Assembly: GCF_000835495.1 (NCBI RefSeq)
Contig: NW_015622547.1
Span: forward strand, 310,001-374,000
Length of the DNA stretch: 64,000 bases
Reading direction: 5' to 3'
Source: Cladophialophora immunda
Lineage: Eukaryota > Ascomycota > Eurotiomycetes > Chaetothyriales > Herpotrichiellaceae
The notes under the pieces were generated by a model. That model did not search any database, was not told the origin of the DNA, and worked only from the letters and a program-made list of their open reading frames with translations. Within the stretch, counting starts at the first letter, position 1. Each line of letters starts with the position of its first letter. This document shows positions 24,015-33,979 of the stretch, piece by piece. The position numbers and the translations under genes were made by a program.

Positions 24015-24852
24015 GATGGGTGAGGGTGGCAACGCCAGGTTCGACGCGGGTTGACACTGGTTCTCGTTTCGAGTCAGCAAAAGAGCCATCAATGTCGAAG
24101 GAGGTATTGATTGCAAAAGCCGATTTGGAATCAAGATGAGAGAGAAATTGGGATATGACAACGTTCTGATTCGTGCTGGGTGGAAGTGAGATGGGCGAGG
24201 TGGAAGAGTCACTCTCAGGTGTTGAGATTTCTCACCCACAAAGATGCCGATGGCACTCCAGGCCACTCCTGCCAACGAACCGACATGACCATTTTCAGAG
24301 CGAATTTTGATGATGGGCGATGAAGACTGAAAGCTCCAACTCACCTTGTGGCTAGAGAAGAGGCATGGGGAGGCGGACAGTCTGACTTAACATGTCGGGG
24401 TATGGAGATGGCTGAGTAGGGGCGCGGCCGCGCCTCGGGACCAACTCTCCGTCTGGGGGGGGGCTGTGGGACCTACTGGGACAAGCCGGAAGAGAGCAGG
24501 ACGTTGCAGAGAGGGGTTCGAGTGTTTTGCGAACGCTGGTGAATGACTTGGGGAGGGATCTGGTGGCGTGGCCGACAAAGCTGGTCGTCGTCGGCGAATA
24601 GTTCGGGATCTGGCCTGACGACAAACGATCGGCCCGCGCCCAGAGCAAGTGGCTAGAAGAGTCAGGTGATTGTCTGAGGCTTGTGGGGGAGGTGTCAAGG
24701 ACAGAAGGACAGAGACAGGCAAGGTCGTTGTCACCAGACAGTGGAAGCGATTGATGGGGATGGAAAGGATGGAAGGGAGGAAAAAATCGTGTGCCTGGGG
24801 GAGGTGGAAAGAGATGAAGTGGGTTGATGGTGGCAGCAGTAGTGGTGAAGGG

Positions 24853-24871
24853 TGATGGATGGATGGATGGT
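24853..24871. repeat. (GATG)n microsatellite
   Basis: About four and a half copies of a GATG unit in the presumed leader of the PSP1 gene. Confidence 0.8.
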
Positions 24872-26218
24872 TGTTGAGAGAGTGTGTGTGTGCGTCGAGG
24901 CGGAGAAGGCGTGAGGGAGGGTAGTGAATGGGCCCTTTGAACTTACTACGAACAACAAGGCGGAGGGATCCGAGAGATGAGGGAGAGACAGAGATGGACA
25001 GATGGACGGACACGAAACGGGGGAGGGGGCTGTTCGCTGCTCAGTGCTCACAGTGCCGCCTTCCCCGGATTATGATGAACAGGCTTTTTCGCTTAGTTTC
25101 TCACGCGACCACTTCGTTTTGGGAGGCTGTTCGAGGGGGGTTTGCGAGGGCCGAGGAGTCTGAGAGTTCCCAGCGGGAGGTTTCTTGGGAAAGGGGAACA
25201 GGAATGGGAAAAAGAGCCAGGTCTGGAGGCCGAAGAGGCGGGAACTGCTGATGGTCTAAGCGGGGGAAAAGAGGTTTGGCGTCGCTCTGACTGGTCCACG
25301 AGGGGGGCAAACCACGATGATCAATAATGGATCGAATGGGATGGCGTCCAGAGACTTTGGGGCGATGGGAGCAGCGTCGCAGCACGCACGTGTTCGGCTC
25401 CAGCGCTAAGTATTATAGCAACGAGCGCACCGCAACGAAAAACACTGCTCAGGTGATACGAAGAAGAACAGGGCGAGGCGAGGGCGCAATTGAGCCAACG
25501 CGGATTATACCAAGGACCACAGACCCTCCCCGTCAACGATCAAACAAGTCAAACAACTGCTGGCCAGGACGAACGAAGAAGCCCAAGAAAGAGACTGTAC
25601 AGAGTGTCCAAGCTTCGGGGAAAAAGAAGTTTAGGCCTGTGTGGCCCTGTGCTGGGGCGGTTCTGTTAGTCCAAGGTCTAGCTGGGGGGCGGAGGGGGGA
25701 GAATGTTGAGTGGCAGTGGATGCCAATTATTATTGGGCATGGGCCCATTCAACCACGCGGTTGACCCTGGAGGCGCCGAAGCTCTGAAGCCTGAAGCTTT
25801 GGGATCAGATGTGACCGAGGACGCCTGATGGACAAAGAGGGACAGTCACGCCATGAGATGGATGCAGATTTGTATGTGTGGGAGGTGCAAGTAGCTTTTT
25901 ACCCCAGCCGGGGGGGTGGTCAAGCCCACGGAACAGGCAGGTGAAGTTCCACAAGGTTGGGCCCTTTTCTAGGTGCAATCATCGACGAGGACAGGATGAA
26001 GAAGCTTTGGGTTTTGTTGACAAAGAGCGGGGGTGGGCCAGTGCGGCTGCCGAGTCTAGCCAGTTGAGTAGCCGGAGACGGAGAGGAGAAGAGCGAGGAG
26101 GAGGTTTAACACAAAGGCAAATGGCAAAAGAGGAGGGGAAAGAGATGAGATGAGCAGAGGGCAAGACGGCAAGACGGCGAGATGAGCCAAAAAGATGGAG
26201 GGCGTCACAGGGAGAGAG

Positions 26219-26244
26219 TGACAGACAGACAGACAGACAGACAG
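26219..26244. repeat. (ACAG)n microsatellite
   Basis: Six consecutive ACAG units in the gene-poor region. Confidence 0.85.
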
Positions 26245-26349
26245 GGAGGCAACAAAGACAGCTGTAAGTTCATGACCATCATCACCACCATCATCATCAC
26301 ACAGTCTACAATCCACAGTCCAACCCCACTGGGCGTTATTGTTATTGTT

Positions 26350-26391
26350 TGGCACCTGGCACCTGGCACTTGGCACCAGCACCTGGCACTG
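26350..26391. repeat. GGCACCT-type minisatellite
   Basis: About six imperfect copies of a seven-base unit related to GGCACCT. Confidence 0.75.
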
Positions 26392-26486
26392 AGTGGCTCC
26401 CTCTGCTCAACTGGCTGGCTGGGGGGAAGGTACCTTCCTTGTAATAATTAGCGGTCATGTCCTCGCGGGTCTTGGCCCAGGACAGA

Positions 26487-26510
26487 AAGAGAGAGAGAGA
26501 GAGAGAGAGG
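26487..26510. repeat. (GA)n microsatellite
   Basis: Run of GA dinucleotides in the gene-poor region. Confidence 0.85.
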
Positions 26511-27589
26511 CTGTGTAACCAACAAATACAACAACAACCCATTGTCGGCAAGGTGCATCGACAAATGACTGCGACAACAAGCAGATATCCAGTAGTTGTG
26601 ATTGACGGAACGTCATGCACATCATCAACATTCAGTGATCGATCTACACCCACACTCCCCTCCCTCTGTTGTCCTGCTAGGCAGTATTGAGTGACCGACT
26701 CCTCCATCCCTCCTCTTCTTACAACCTGGCACCCTTGCTCCTGGTCCTCCGTAACTGTAAAACTGGCGCCATGATGAACACGGTAGTGGGTGCTGCTGCT
26801 CAACACTGGCCAGAACGGGCTGCCCTTGAACTGCCCTCGATCGAGATGCTTCTTCTCACCTCCTCCACCCCATGATTGACCCTGACACCGACATGCATCA
26901 AGCCACCGGAATCCAATTCAACATTTTGCGGGGAAGCCAATCACTCTGTTACGCCCATCCGAAATGTTGCCCCTTGGCGCAAACCTGAAGCCAACCAACA
27001 ACGGCCTGCTTCAAACCGCTCAGAAGCATGTGCGCCCTGATCTATACTACTTGGTGTACCGACCACACCAATGTACTGTACTTCGTGCTCTGGTGCTCAT
27101 GACCACAGACAAAGTCATGTCCCCCGGTTGGACCCCCCTTCGTCACTCCTGCTCGTCTCACCCATGGCGCCACCTCCCCGACGACGAATGAGATCCTCTC
27201 TGTACTTAGGCGACGTATATATCCCTCAAAACACCTGCGCCAGCCGTGTCCACCTGACGTGCCTGTTCCCCCGCGGCGACACTTGCCCAGATACTCTATC
27301 TCGATCCCCTCGACATCACCTCGGGAATCTTTCTTCAACGCTCCGTTGCCCGCCAAGACGACCTCCGCAGCTCGATGCTTGGAGAAAGATCGCCGGGTTC
27401 TCCCCTCTCATTGGCCACCCGATCCCCTCTACGAAATTCCCGTTCTGTCTGGGAAACGGGGAGAGGCATATGTCGCCAGAGGCAGGCCAGGACTTATCCG
27501 GTCAATCGTTCCCGAGAAGATGCCACTGGATTCATTCGTGGACACGACAACTAACAAAACGGGTGCCGATCCTCAGAGCCACCAAAATC

Positions 27590-28540
27590 TCATTCCACGA
27601 AATCGAGAGTGCCCTTGCCCACGGTCGAAGGAGCCGCGTCGGGGCCTTTTTGTTGCCGTAGCTTCTCCTCAAACCTGGCAAACTCCTGCATGGCAATCTC
27701 TTCCTCTTCGTCCAGCACCTGGTTGACCCCCTTGACCTCCTCAATGTAGTGCATCAGCATCGACTCGATGCCATTCTTCAACGTAACCGTGCTGGAGTCG
27801 CACGTCCGGCACGCACCCCGCAGCTTCAGGTTGACCATGCCGTTCTCAAACCCGCGGTACTCAATGTCCCCGCCGTCTTCTTGGATCGCAGGCCGGATGC
27901 GCGTCTCCAGTAGTTCTTTGATCATAGCGACCACCTCATCGTCCTCGTCGTTGGGGGCGAGCGAGTCCTCGCCCAGACCCCCCTGGCCATCTTCCGCCGA
28001 CGTAGACTTCTCCACGGTATTCACCAGTGCCTCGCCCGATGTGATCGCCTCGGTGATCAACGCGAAGATCTCGGGCTTGATGTGCGCCCAGTTGACGTCC
28101 TCGGCTTTCGTCACGGTGATGAAGTCGGGCCCGTAGAAGACCGAGGACACCCCGTCGACGTCGAGCAGTCGCGCCGCGAGGGGCGAGGGGTGCGGCGCCG
28201 CCACCGTCGACCGCGGCGAGTTGTACTCGAGAAACGTGGACGGGAAGCCTTCCGGCAGGACGGGGTGGTTGGGGAGGAACTTCAGCGCCGAGGCGTTGGG
28301 CGTCGGCTGCGTCTGGATGTAGATTGACCGGGTTGCGCGCGTGATCGAGGTCGCGGGCTGCTGCTGCGCTGGCCGTAGAACCGGCCGCCGACGGGACTGC
28401 GACGAGGTGAGGGGGGCAATGCGGACGGACGACTGATGGACGTGACGGATGCAGGCCGCCCGACAGACGGGGTTCAATGGCGGCTTTGAACTCACGCCGG
28501 CCAGGGCGCGCAGTGACCGAGACGGTATGAGACCACGCAT
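27590..28540 (-). CDS. NFU1: Mitochondrial iron-sulfur cluster scaffold/carrier NFU1
   Basis: Single exon, 316 residues from the ATG at 28540 (MRGLIPSRSLRALAG). The Arg/Ser-rich first 70 residues look like a mitochondrial presequence. The Nfu N-terminal domain follows (SIYIQTQPTPNASALKFLP, with LLDVDGVSSVFYGPDFITVTK), then a linker and the NifU C-terminal domain (IRPAIQEDGGDIEYRGF). The cluster-binding CxxC is C244-R-T-C247, in the usual GACRTCDSS context. NFU1 passes 4Fe-4S clusters to lipoate synthase and respiratory enzymes. The gene is divergent from the HIT-finger gene and shares a 434-bp promoter with it. Confidence 0.96.
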   Translation of the reverse strand: MRGLIPSRSLRALAGVSSKPPLNPVCRAACIRHVHQSSVRIAPLTSSQSRRRPVLRPAQQQPATSITRATRSIYIQTQPTPNASALKFLPNHPVLPEGFPSTFLEYNSPRSTVAAPHPSPLAARLLDVDGVSSVFYGPDFITVTKAEDVNWAHIKPEIFALITEAITSGEALVNTVEKSTSAEDGQGGLGEDSLAPNDEDDEVVAMIKELLETRIRPAIQEDGGDIEYRGFENGMVNLKLRGACRTCDSSTVTLKNGIESMLMHYIEEVKGVNQVLDEEEEIAMQEFARFEEKLRQQKGPDAAPSTVGKGTLDFVE

Positions 28541-28733
28541 CGTATCGGATGGTAAAAGGGTATTATGTACAAAGGTTTCGGTAGTTATACAAAGAAGCCG
28601 GGAAGTGTGCAGATATGGGATTGTTTTTGGGATGTTGTGAGGGCCGTCAGTGTCTAGCTTTCGACATTCTGCATTAGAAACCAACTTTCCGAAGGCGAAA
28701 AACTTTGAATGACGCAACCTGGAGGGCACTCGT

Positions 28734-28800
28734 CACGTGGCACCGCCCCAGCATTTTTCGTTTCACCCTCCAAAAGCCAATCAATCAGCACGCACCCAAT
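28734..28800 (+). promoter_or_regulatory. Candidate bidirectional promoter elements (CACGTG and two CCAATCA)
   Basis: Inside the 434-bp region shared by NFU1 and the HIT-finger gene are a CACGTG palindrome (28734-28739) and two CCAAT boxes at 28777-28781 and 28796-28800, both continuing as CCAATCA. CCAATCA is the preferred site of the fungal HAP/CBC complex, which controls respiratory and iron-dependent genes; CACGTG is bound by bHLH factors. Binding here is inferred from sequence only. Confidence 0.45.
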
Positions 28801-28974
28801 CACCCTTTGCAGAGAGCAAAATTGTTGTATTGAGCACCGATCTACGTAGGTGTCTCTCTCCCCCCTAGAATACTCGTACTTCAATTCAAAGGCGGCATTG
28901 AGTGGTCTTCGCTTGGTCGACTGCCGCGTCGATAACATCAACATTCCAGCTACCAGAAGTGCCTTGCTTGCCCC

Positions 28975-29555
28975 ATGGCATTAGAGCCTTGCAGCGTATG
29001 TCAAAATCCAACCTCCAAATACCATTGTCCCTTTTGTAGGGCTCCAAGGTGCGATATACTTCATCAAGTTACATTAGTTTCTTGTCATTAACCTTGTTGT
29101 GAACCAGCTGTTCCTTGCCCTGTTTCAAGACGCACAAGAGCCAATGTGAACAGCCTACACCCAAGAGTGACATTCCAAACCCTGAAGTTGCACCTGGGAA
29201 GTCAGAGGCAGCTTCAATTGAGGATACGCCCCTTGTCGACCTTCTGATCGGGGATCATAGGCTGCAAAATCTGTTTCAACAATATCCAACCCTGCGTGCC
29301 AAACTCAAGTTCATCTTTGAAACCACTATTGCCGACGACCGCGAAGCAAGCCAATTCACATCCCAAAGTCCGCGCGGACATAAGTCCCAAGATACTCCAC
29401 AGAAACGCATTGCCCGTGCCATGCGACTTCTGGAACGCCAGTTAGATTCAGATACTGCCGAGACGTCGGGGATAATGGCATTTGCAGAGCTGGTGGCAGA
29501 GTTGGGGTCAAGAAGGTCGGAGACAGATTCGAACCATGCCAATGCTCCTGTCTAA
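28975..29555 (+). CDS. HIT-type zinc-finger protein (Hit1/ZNHIT3-like)
   Basis: Two exons, 28975-29048 and 29108-29555, with a 59-bp intron (GTGCGA donor, CCAG acceptor), give 173 residues. The N-terminal HIT finger has all ligands: C6, C9, C18, C21, C26, C30, H34 and C38, and the intron splits it between C21 and C26. The rest resembles the helical region of Hit1/ZNHIT3 (LLIGDHRLQNLFQQYPTLRAKLKFIFETT). In yeast and human these proteins stabilise Rsa1/NUFIP in box C/D snoRNP assembly. Length is close to yeast Hit1. The stop codon overlaps the stop codon of the convergent gene on the other strand. Confidence 0.85.
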
Positions 29556-31099
29556 AACGACGTCTGCTTCCCGTGCAGGGCTTGAGGTAGCGGTGGCGTT
29601 CCGGGGCTTTTTGGCAACTTTTCTCGAACAAGAGATCCTTTTCTGGATCGAGCAGACCCTTTCTGGGGCCCGGCTTTCTCCTCCGGCTCGTCGGTGAAAT
29701 ACATGTCAATCAGCTTTTCAACAGGCGACCTCCTCTGAAAAATGCTGAAAATGCTCCTGCGCCGCCGTCGAGGTCTGACGCTCCGGTCGTCATTCAAGCT
29801 CAGCAAGCTAGAACTGTCTGGTTCCAGTGTGGTGGATACCGACCGCTGATCTTCTTCTTCCTCCTCGTCCGAATCGAACAAATTTAGCAATGGAGGCCTG
29901 CGCTTCTTGTATCGATGCTCGAGTGTCTCTGGGCCGTCCTGAATCGCAAAACTTTCCATCTCTCGGCGTAATTGGTCTTCTCTAGGATCGCTCAGTGTCA
30001 AAGGCGTCATAGGAGGATTCGAATTCAATGTCGCGATCGAGGTAGATTGAGATAACCCAGGAACAGGTGGTTCATCGCCTTTGACAAAGAGCTCGGCTCC
30101 CTGACTGGACCAGTATCCACCGTTTCTTATCGAAGGCCGTGCGTCGCTGGTTGTCATCCTCCTGCGGGGCAATGGTCTGAGCAGAGTGGTTGCGTCTCCC
30201 TGCCACGTCTCTTTGTTCGGTTGTTTCATGCTTGACGTTCTGGGCGGCAACGTCCAAGATCTTGGAATTGCTGGACCGGGTTCGTCCTCCTCAGAGAAGT
30301 CGTATTGATGGTAGTCATTATCGCCCTCTATTAAATATTCGGGCATCTGGGCCAAGACCTGATTCTTTTCGGAACTCGTTGTGTGATGACTTCCTTCCAC
30401 AGGGGGCGATGGCGATGGAGATTGCCGCTTCCACACGAATCTCTGGCGTGAGTAGTCCGGATATGATTCTCCTCTGTCCGAGTATCTGCTGCTGCTACGC
30501 TTTAGGGCTAGTTTTGTGGGCAAGAATTGCTGCTCTGCCCGTTGTTTCCAATTCCCAAGTAATAATGGTGCCGCCGAGTCCTCTGGTAATTCGCCCAGAT
30601 CAGGCAACGGATATTTTGTACTCAAGTAGTTCTGGAGCTCTGCGTGGGCGAGGGGAGTTGGCGAGGTCTGTTCCGAGGAAGTGGTGATGCTTGAGACTTG
30701 TCCCAGTTTCCATTCGGTGGAAGGAGTTGACTTCGCCGGAAACTCAAATGTCTGCAAAGGTTTGGTCGCTTCCAGAGAAGAAATACCCTCAAAGGAGAAT
30801 CTCTTGATATTGATCCCTCCGGGATTCTCGGAAACGAACTTCGCTCGTCTGAGACGATCCTCCACTTCCTGCATCTCGGTCGTATACTTGTCCAGACGCT
30901 TGAAAAGTGAATCAAGATCTAGATCATCGTTTGGGTTGCTAAAAGGCGAATGTGAGGAGTTCGATGAGGTCAAGTCGCCGGATCTTGTCTGATGAGCCGC
31001 CATCCATTCCCACGTCCGCTGCATAGCCTGACCGATGGATTTTCTGCTTGCCCTGGGGCTGCGTCCTTCGCCGTGGTCACCCGAGTATATGGACGACAT
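29552..31099 (-). CDS. Uncharacterised low-complexity fungal protein, 515 residues
   Basis: Single exon from the ATG at 31099 (MSSIYSGDHGEGRSPRASRKS). No known domain. Visible features: an N-terminal basic Ser-rich stretch followed by AMQRTWEWMAAHQ, a short charged helix (LFKRLDKYTTEMQEVEDRLRRAKF) that may be coiled coil, and a central Ser/Pro-rich, probably disordered region. An acidic run (DSDEEEEEDQ) comes next, and near the C-terminus RRRRRSIFSIFQRRSPVEKLIDMYF. The last block, RRSPVEKLIDMYFTDEPEE, looks the most conserved-like. The helix plus basic patches suggest a cytoskeletal, septal or nuclear role, which is a guess. Its stop (29552-29554) overlaps the stop of the HIT-finger gene. Confidence 0.7.
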   Translation of the reverse strand: MSSIYSGDHGEGRSPRASRKSIGQAMQRTWEWMAAHQTRSGDLTSSNSSHSPFSNPNDDLDLDSLFKRLDKYTTEMQEVEDRLRRAKFVSENPGGINIKRFSFEGISSLEATKPLQTFEFPAKSTPSTEWKLGQVSSITTSSEQTSPTPLAHAELQNYLSTKYPLPDLGELPEDSAAPLLLGNWKQRAEQQFLPTKLALKRSSSRYSDRGESYPDYSRQRFVWKRQSPSPSPPVEGSHHTTSSEKNQVLAQMPEYLIEGDNDYHQYDFSEEDEPGPAIPRSWTLPPRTSSMKQPNKETWQGDATTLLRPLPRRRMTTSDARPSIRNGGYWSSQGAELFVKGDEPPVPGLSQSTSIATLNSNPPMTPLTLSDPREDQLRREMESFAIQDGPETLEHRYKKRRPPLLNLFDSDEEEEEDQRSVSTTLEPDSSSLLSLNDDRSVRPRRRRRSIFSIFQRRSPVEKLIDMYFTDEPEEKAGPQKGSARSRKGSLVREKLPKSPGTPPLPQALHGKQTSF

Positions 31100-33979
31100 T
31101 TCCAAGCTTGAGGATGCGTTCAAATCTGGTGAGAAGCCGAGTTCACGCGCTCACGATGGGTGATGATACCAGATTGCAGAAATGTCCGCCATCAGTTTAT
31201 GTTGAATATGCTTGACGCGTCGAAAGGAGGTTGGCGCGCTCAACTGCCACGTTTTTTTGTCGCCCACTTTTTTGAGCTCGAACGAAGGTAAGCGAAAGGG
31301 GGGGGACCGACATTTGAATGAAGCGAGGCTCGACCAAATGCGAAGGACAAATCTCGTTCCAGCTCGATCACTTGAAGCCACCAACGGCTGGAAAGGAGAG
31401 AGTTCCTACATAGTAAGAGTATAACTCCGAATGCGGGATAGTGCGCGCCATAGAGGAAGAGGAGCTGAAGGTCCCTTCTGAAACGGTGAACGGGTGGCTT
31501 GAAAATTGGTGATAGATTTGTTGGCGTTGCGGGGTGGCGCACAGGCATGAATCACACTGAATCGAGCACGAGGAGAGAACTGGTGGCAGAGAACAACTTA
31601 CCCATACTAGCTGCTATGTGGCATTGGAGTATTCAGAGTGACATCGACCATGGCAATGAGGGGCACACGCTCTTCGGCACGCTGTACCATTCGGAGTATC
31701 CCCTTGTCTAGTAGTAAAAGGAAATCACCTAGAGCTGATCGAGAAAGCCTCTTCGATAACTTCCGATCAATGGGTTAGTGGTTGAAGGGAGATGGCCGGA
31801 ACCAGCCAGCCAAGCGCAGATACATCGCAACAGACGCGGTCATGAGATTGGAACAAGGCTTGAACACCGTGATCTTCAAGAGTCATGGTTTCTGGGTGAG
31901 TACGGATGCCCTCGCGATCAGCTTCGTGGGGAGATTGCAGCATAAAGGGAAAAAGCGTGGGTTGGAAGAAGAGGCAGAAGCTGCTGCTGCACGCCGGCCA
32001 CACCAAGATTGAGAGGCTGCAGCAGCCAAAGCCAAAGCCCAAGCCCCAAAGCTTTTCAGGAGGCGCAGAGGCAGAATGAAGTGGGGACGATGGTTGAAGG
32101 GCTTGTCAGTGGAATGGCCCCTGACCAGGATGGAACTTGGCTGCCGGGAAGTCACTAGCTGCTGCTGCAGGGTAGGCAACCAAGTAGCAGTGCAGGTGGT
32201 GAATAATCGTGAAGCTGCGACATGCTCGAGGGAGGAGGGTGATGTATGCATGGATATTATCGAGATACGCATATACCGGGGGGTGGTGGTGGTGGTGGTG
32301 AGGTGAAGGTGAGATAAAAGTGAAGTAAAGGTGAGTTGGAACGTGACATGACTGCCCAGCTCACCAGGTATGAGGGGTGACCGCATCAGACTTACGCTGT
32401 GGCATCCCTTCTTCTGGTGATGATGACGCTGTGACTGTGCTACGGAGTGAGTACTTCTCCAGGACAGAAAGACGACGAGCTCTGTTCCCGAGTAGACGTA
32501 CCTCGCAGATCGCGGAGCACAGCCTTTAATATGTCATTCACGGCACTTCACATATGCAATGCAGGCATAGAATAGGCTCGCCTCGGAAGTCGAGTCCCTT
32601 CCTATCTCGTTGAAATTTCCTGCTCGAGCAATTTCAAACCTCTGGTCGCTTTTTCCGAGTGCTAGGTTACAAGGTTGCAAGGGTGGTGTAAGGGTGCAGG
32701 ATGCACTCTGCCAATATTTTGATCGTGCATGGTGGCGGCGGGTGGGAGCAGCACAAGTGGCTCTCACTAGAGCCGCAGCCGGGGTTTTGCTTGCCTATCG
32801 CCGGTCTAAACACCCTAACGCGCCCTTAGAGAGCCCCCAAGGCGGCCCCGGGCGTCTTAACCAGCACCGACTGACTCCCCCGCCAATGGCCTGTTGCATG
32901 GTCCTGCCCGCGGAACCACCAGCCTACAGCAGCCTGCAGCAGCCCGGCAGCTTTGGGTGCAGCCTCCATGCACTTCATTGCTGCCTCCGGCTCGCCTGCT
33001 ACTGCGTAGTTCCTGCATCAACCACCACTGACTGGCACAGACTTGGGTGCACTTGGTTGCAGTACCTGACCAAAAAATCGACTACTGGACGTGTGCTCGG
33101 AGCCATCCAGTCCTTTTCACATGGGGCCGAACTTCTTCTCACCAACTCTCCCGCTCTCTCTGCGTCCGGCACGACACTTTTCCTCTGAGCAGCAGTTTCA
33201 TGCTCCCCTTTGCAACCGAAACACTCGAAACTCCGTCGTTACTTCTAAATCCTTCTTCTCCTTCTCCTTCTGAGACTCTTCTGTCCCTCTCTTCCCCCAG
33301 CCTCAACCTCAACCTCAACGCCAACGCCAGCCCTCGAATCTCCAGCTTTCCCATCCTTCCAAGGTCTCACCTGTCTACCCACCTGTGTCTCCTCCTGTCG
33401 TTGGGCCCAGAACCAACCCGAATCCAAGTCGACGGGCTAGATTGCCCTCTCCACTGTTGATCCAGCCTCGGGCCTCCCAGATATCCACCCTCCGCCGATT
33501 CCCTACGGAGCCTGCGGTGCTAGACCTCACCTTTTTCTTCTCAATCCTGCCTCGATCGACACTCGCTTCTGCTCTCATATACCCTTTACTTTCTTCACGC
33601 TCGTTCACCTCGCCGAACCTGGTGTAGGGACTACGCTCACTACCATCACCTGAAACCGACAGGCAATCACCACCCGAATCCCGAATCCCACCTGCTCGAT
33701 TCGTCTAGCCCCCTTTCCCATATCTCTCCTCGACACGGAGCTCTGCTGGCACTGCTAACCACATTCATCTCCTCCCGACTTCCGCTAGTCCATCACAAAG
33801 ACCCATTGACTTGGTGTCTTGATGTCCCAGAAATCCATGACCTCCACCAGTTTCCAGCTCTCTGGTCGTCATCCATCTGCAACGAGTGGTTTCCCAAAGC
33901 TCCAACCTGAGCCTGCCAACCACCCGGTACCAGTAGCTATGCAGTGATTTGAACCTGTCCCCCCCTCCAGCCCTACTCA
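31100..33979. other. 2.9-kb region with long leader of the RasGEF gene
   Basis: Only short frames. From about 33150 to 33970 the plus strand is strongly pyrimidine-rich, typical of a long 5' leader for the gene starting at 33980. A (GGT)n run lies at about 32279-32299. No gene supported. Confidence 0.5.
32279..32299. repeat. (GGT)n microsatellite
   Basis: Short run of GGT triplets within non-coding sequence. Confidence 0.8.

Larger units (their letters stand above)
24015..27589. other. 3.6-kb gene-poor region with leader introns and simple repeats
   Basis: The part next to the PSP1 gene shows splice-donor-like sites on the minus strand (GTGAGT near 24346, GTAAGT near 24949) and CT-rich sequence, so a long spliced 5' leader reaching about 25.0 kb is likely. 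Beyond that, 25.3-27.5 kb has only short frames and several microsatellites. No protein-coding gene supported. Confidence 0.5.

Noticed and set aside
26219..26510. Short tandem repeats considered as a CRISPR-like array
   Set aside because: Simple di-, tetra- and heptanucleotide arrays without spacers; the host is a eukaryote.
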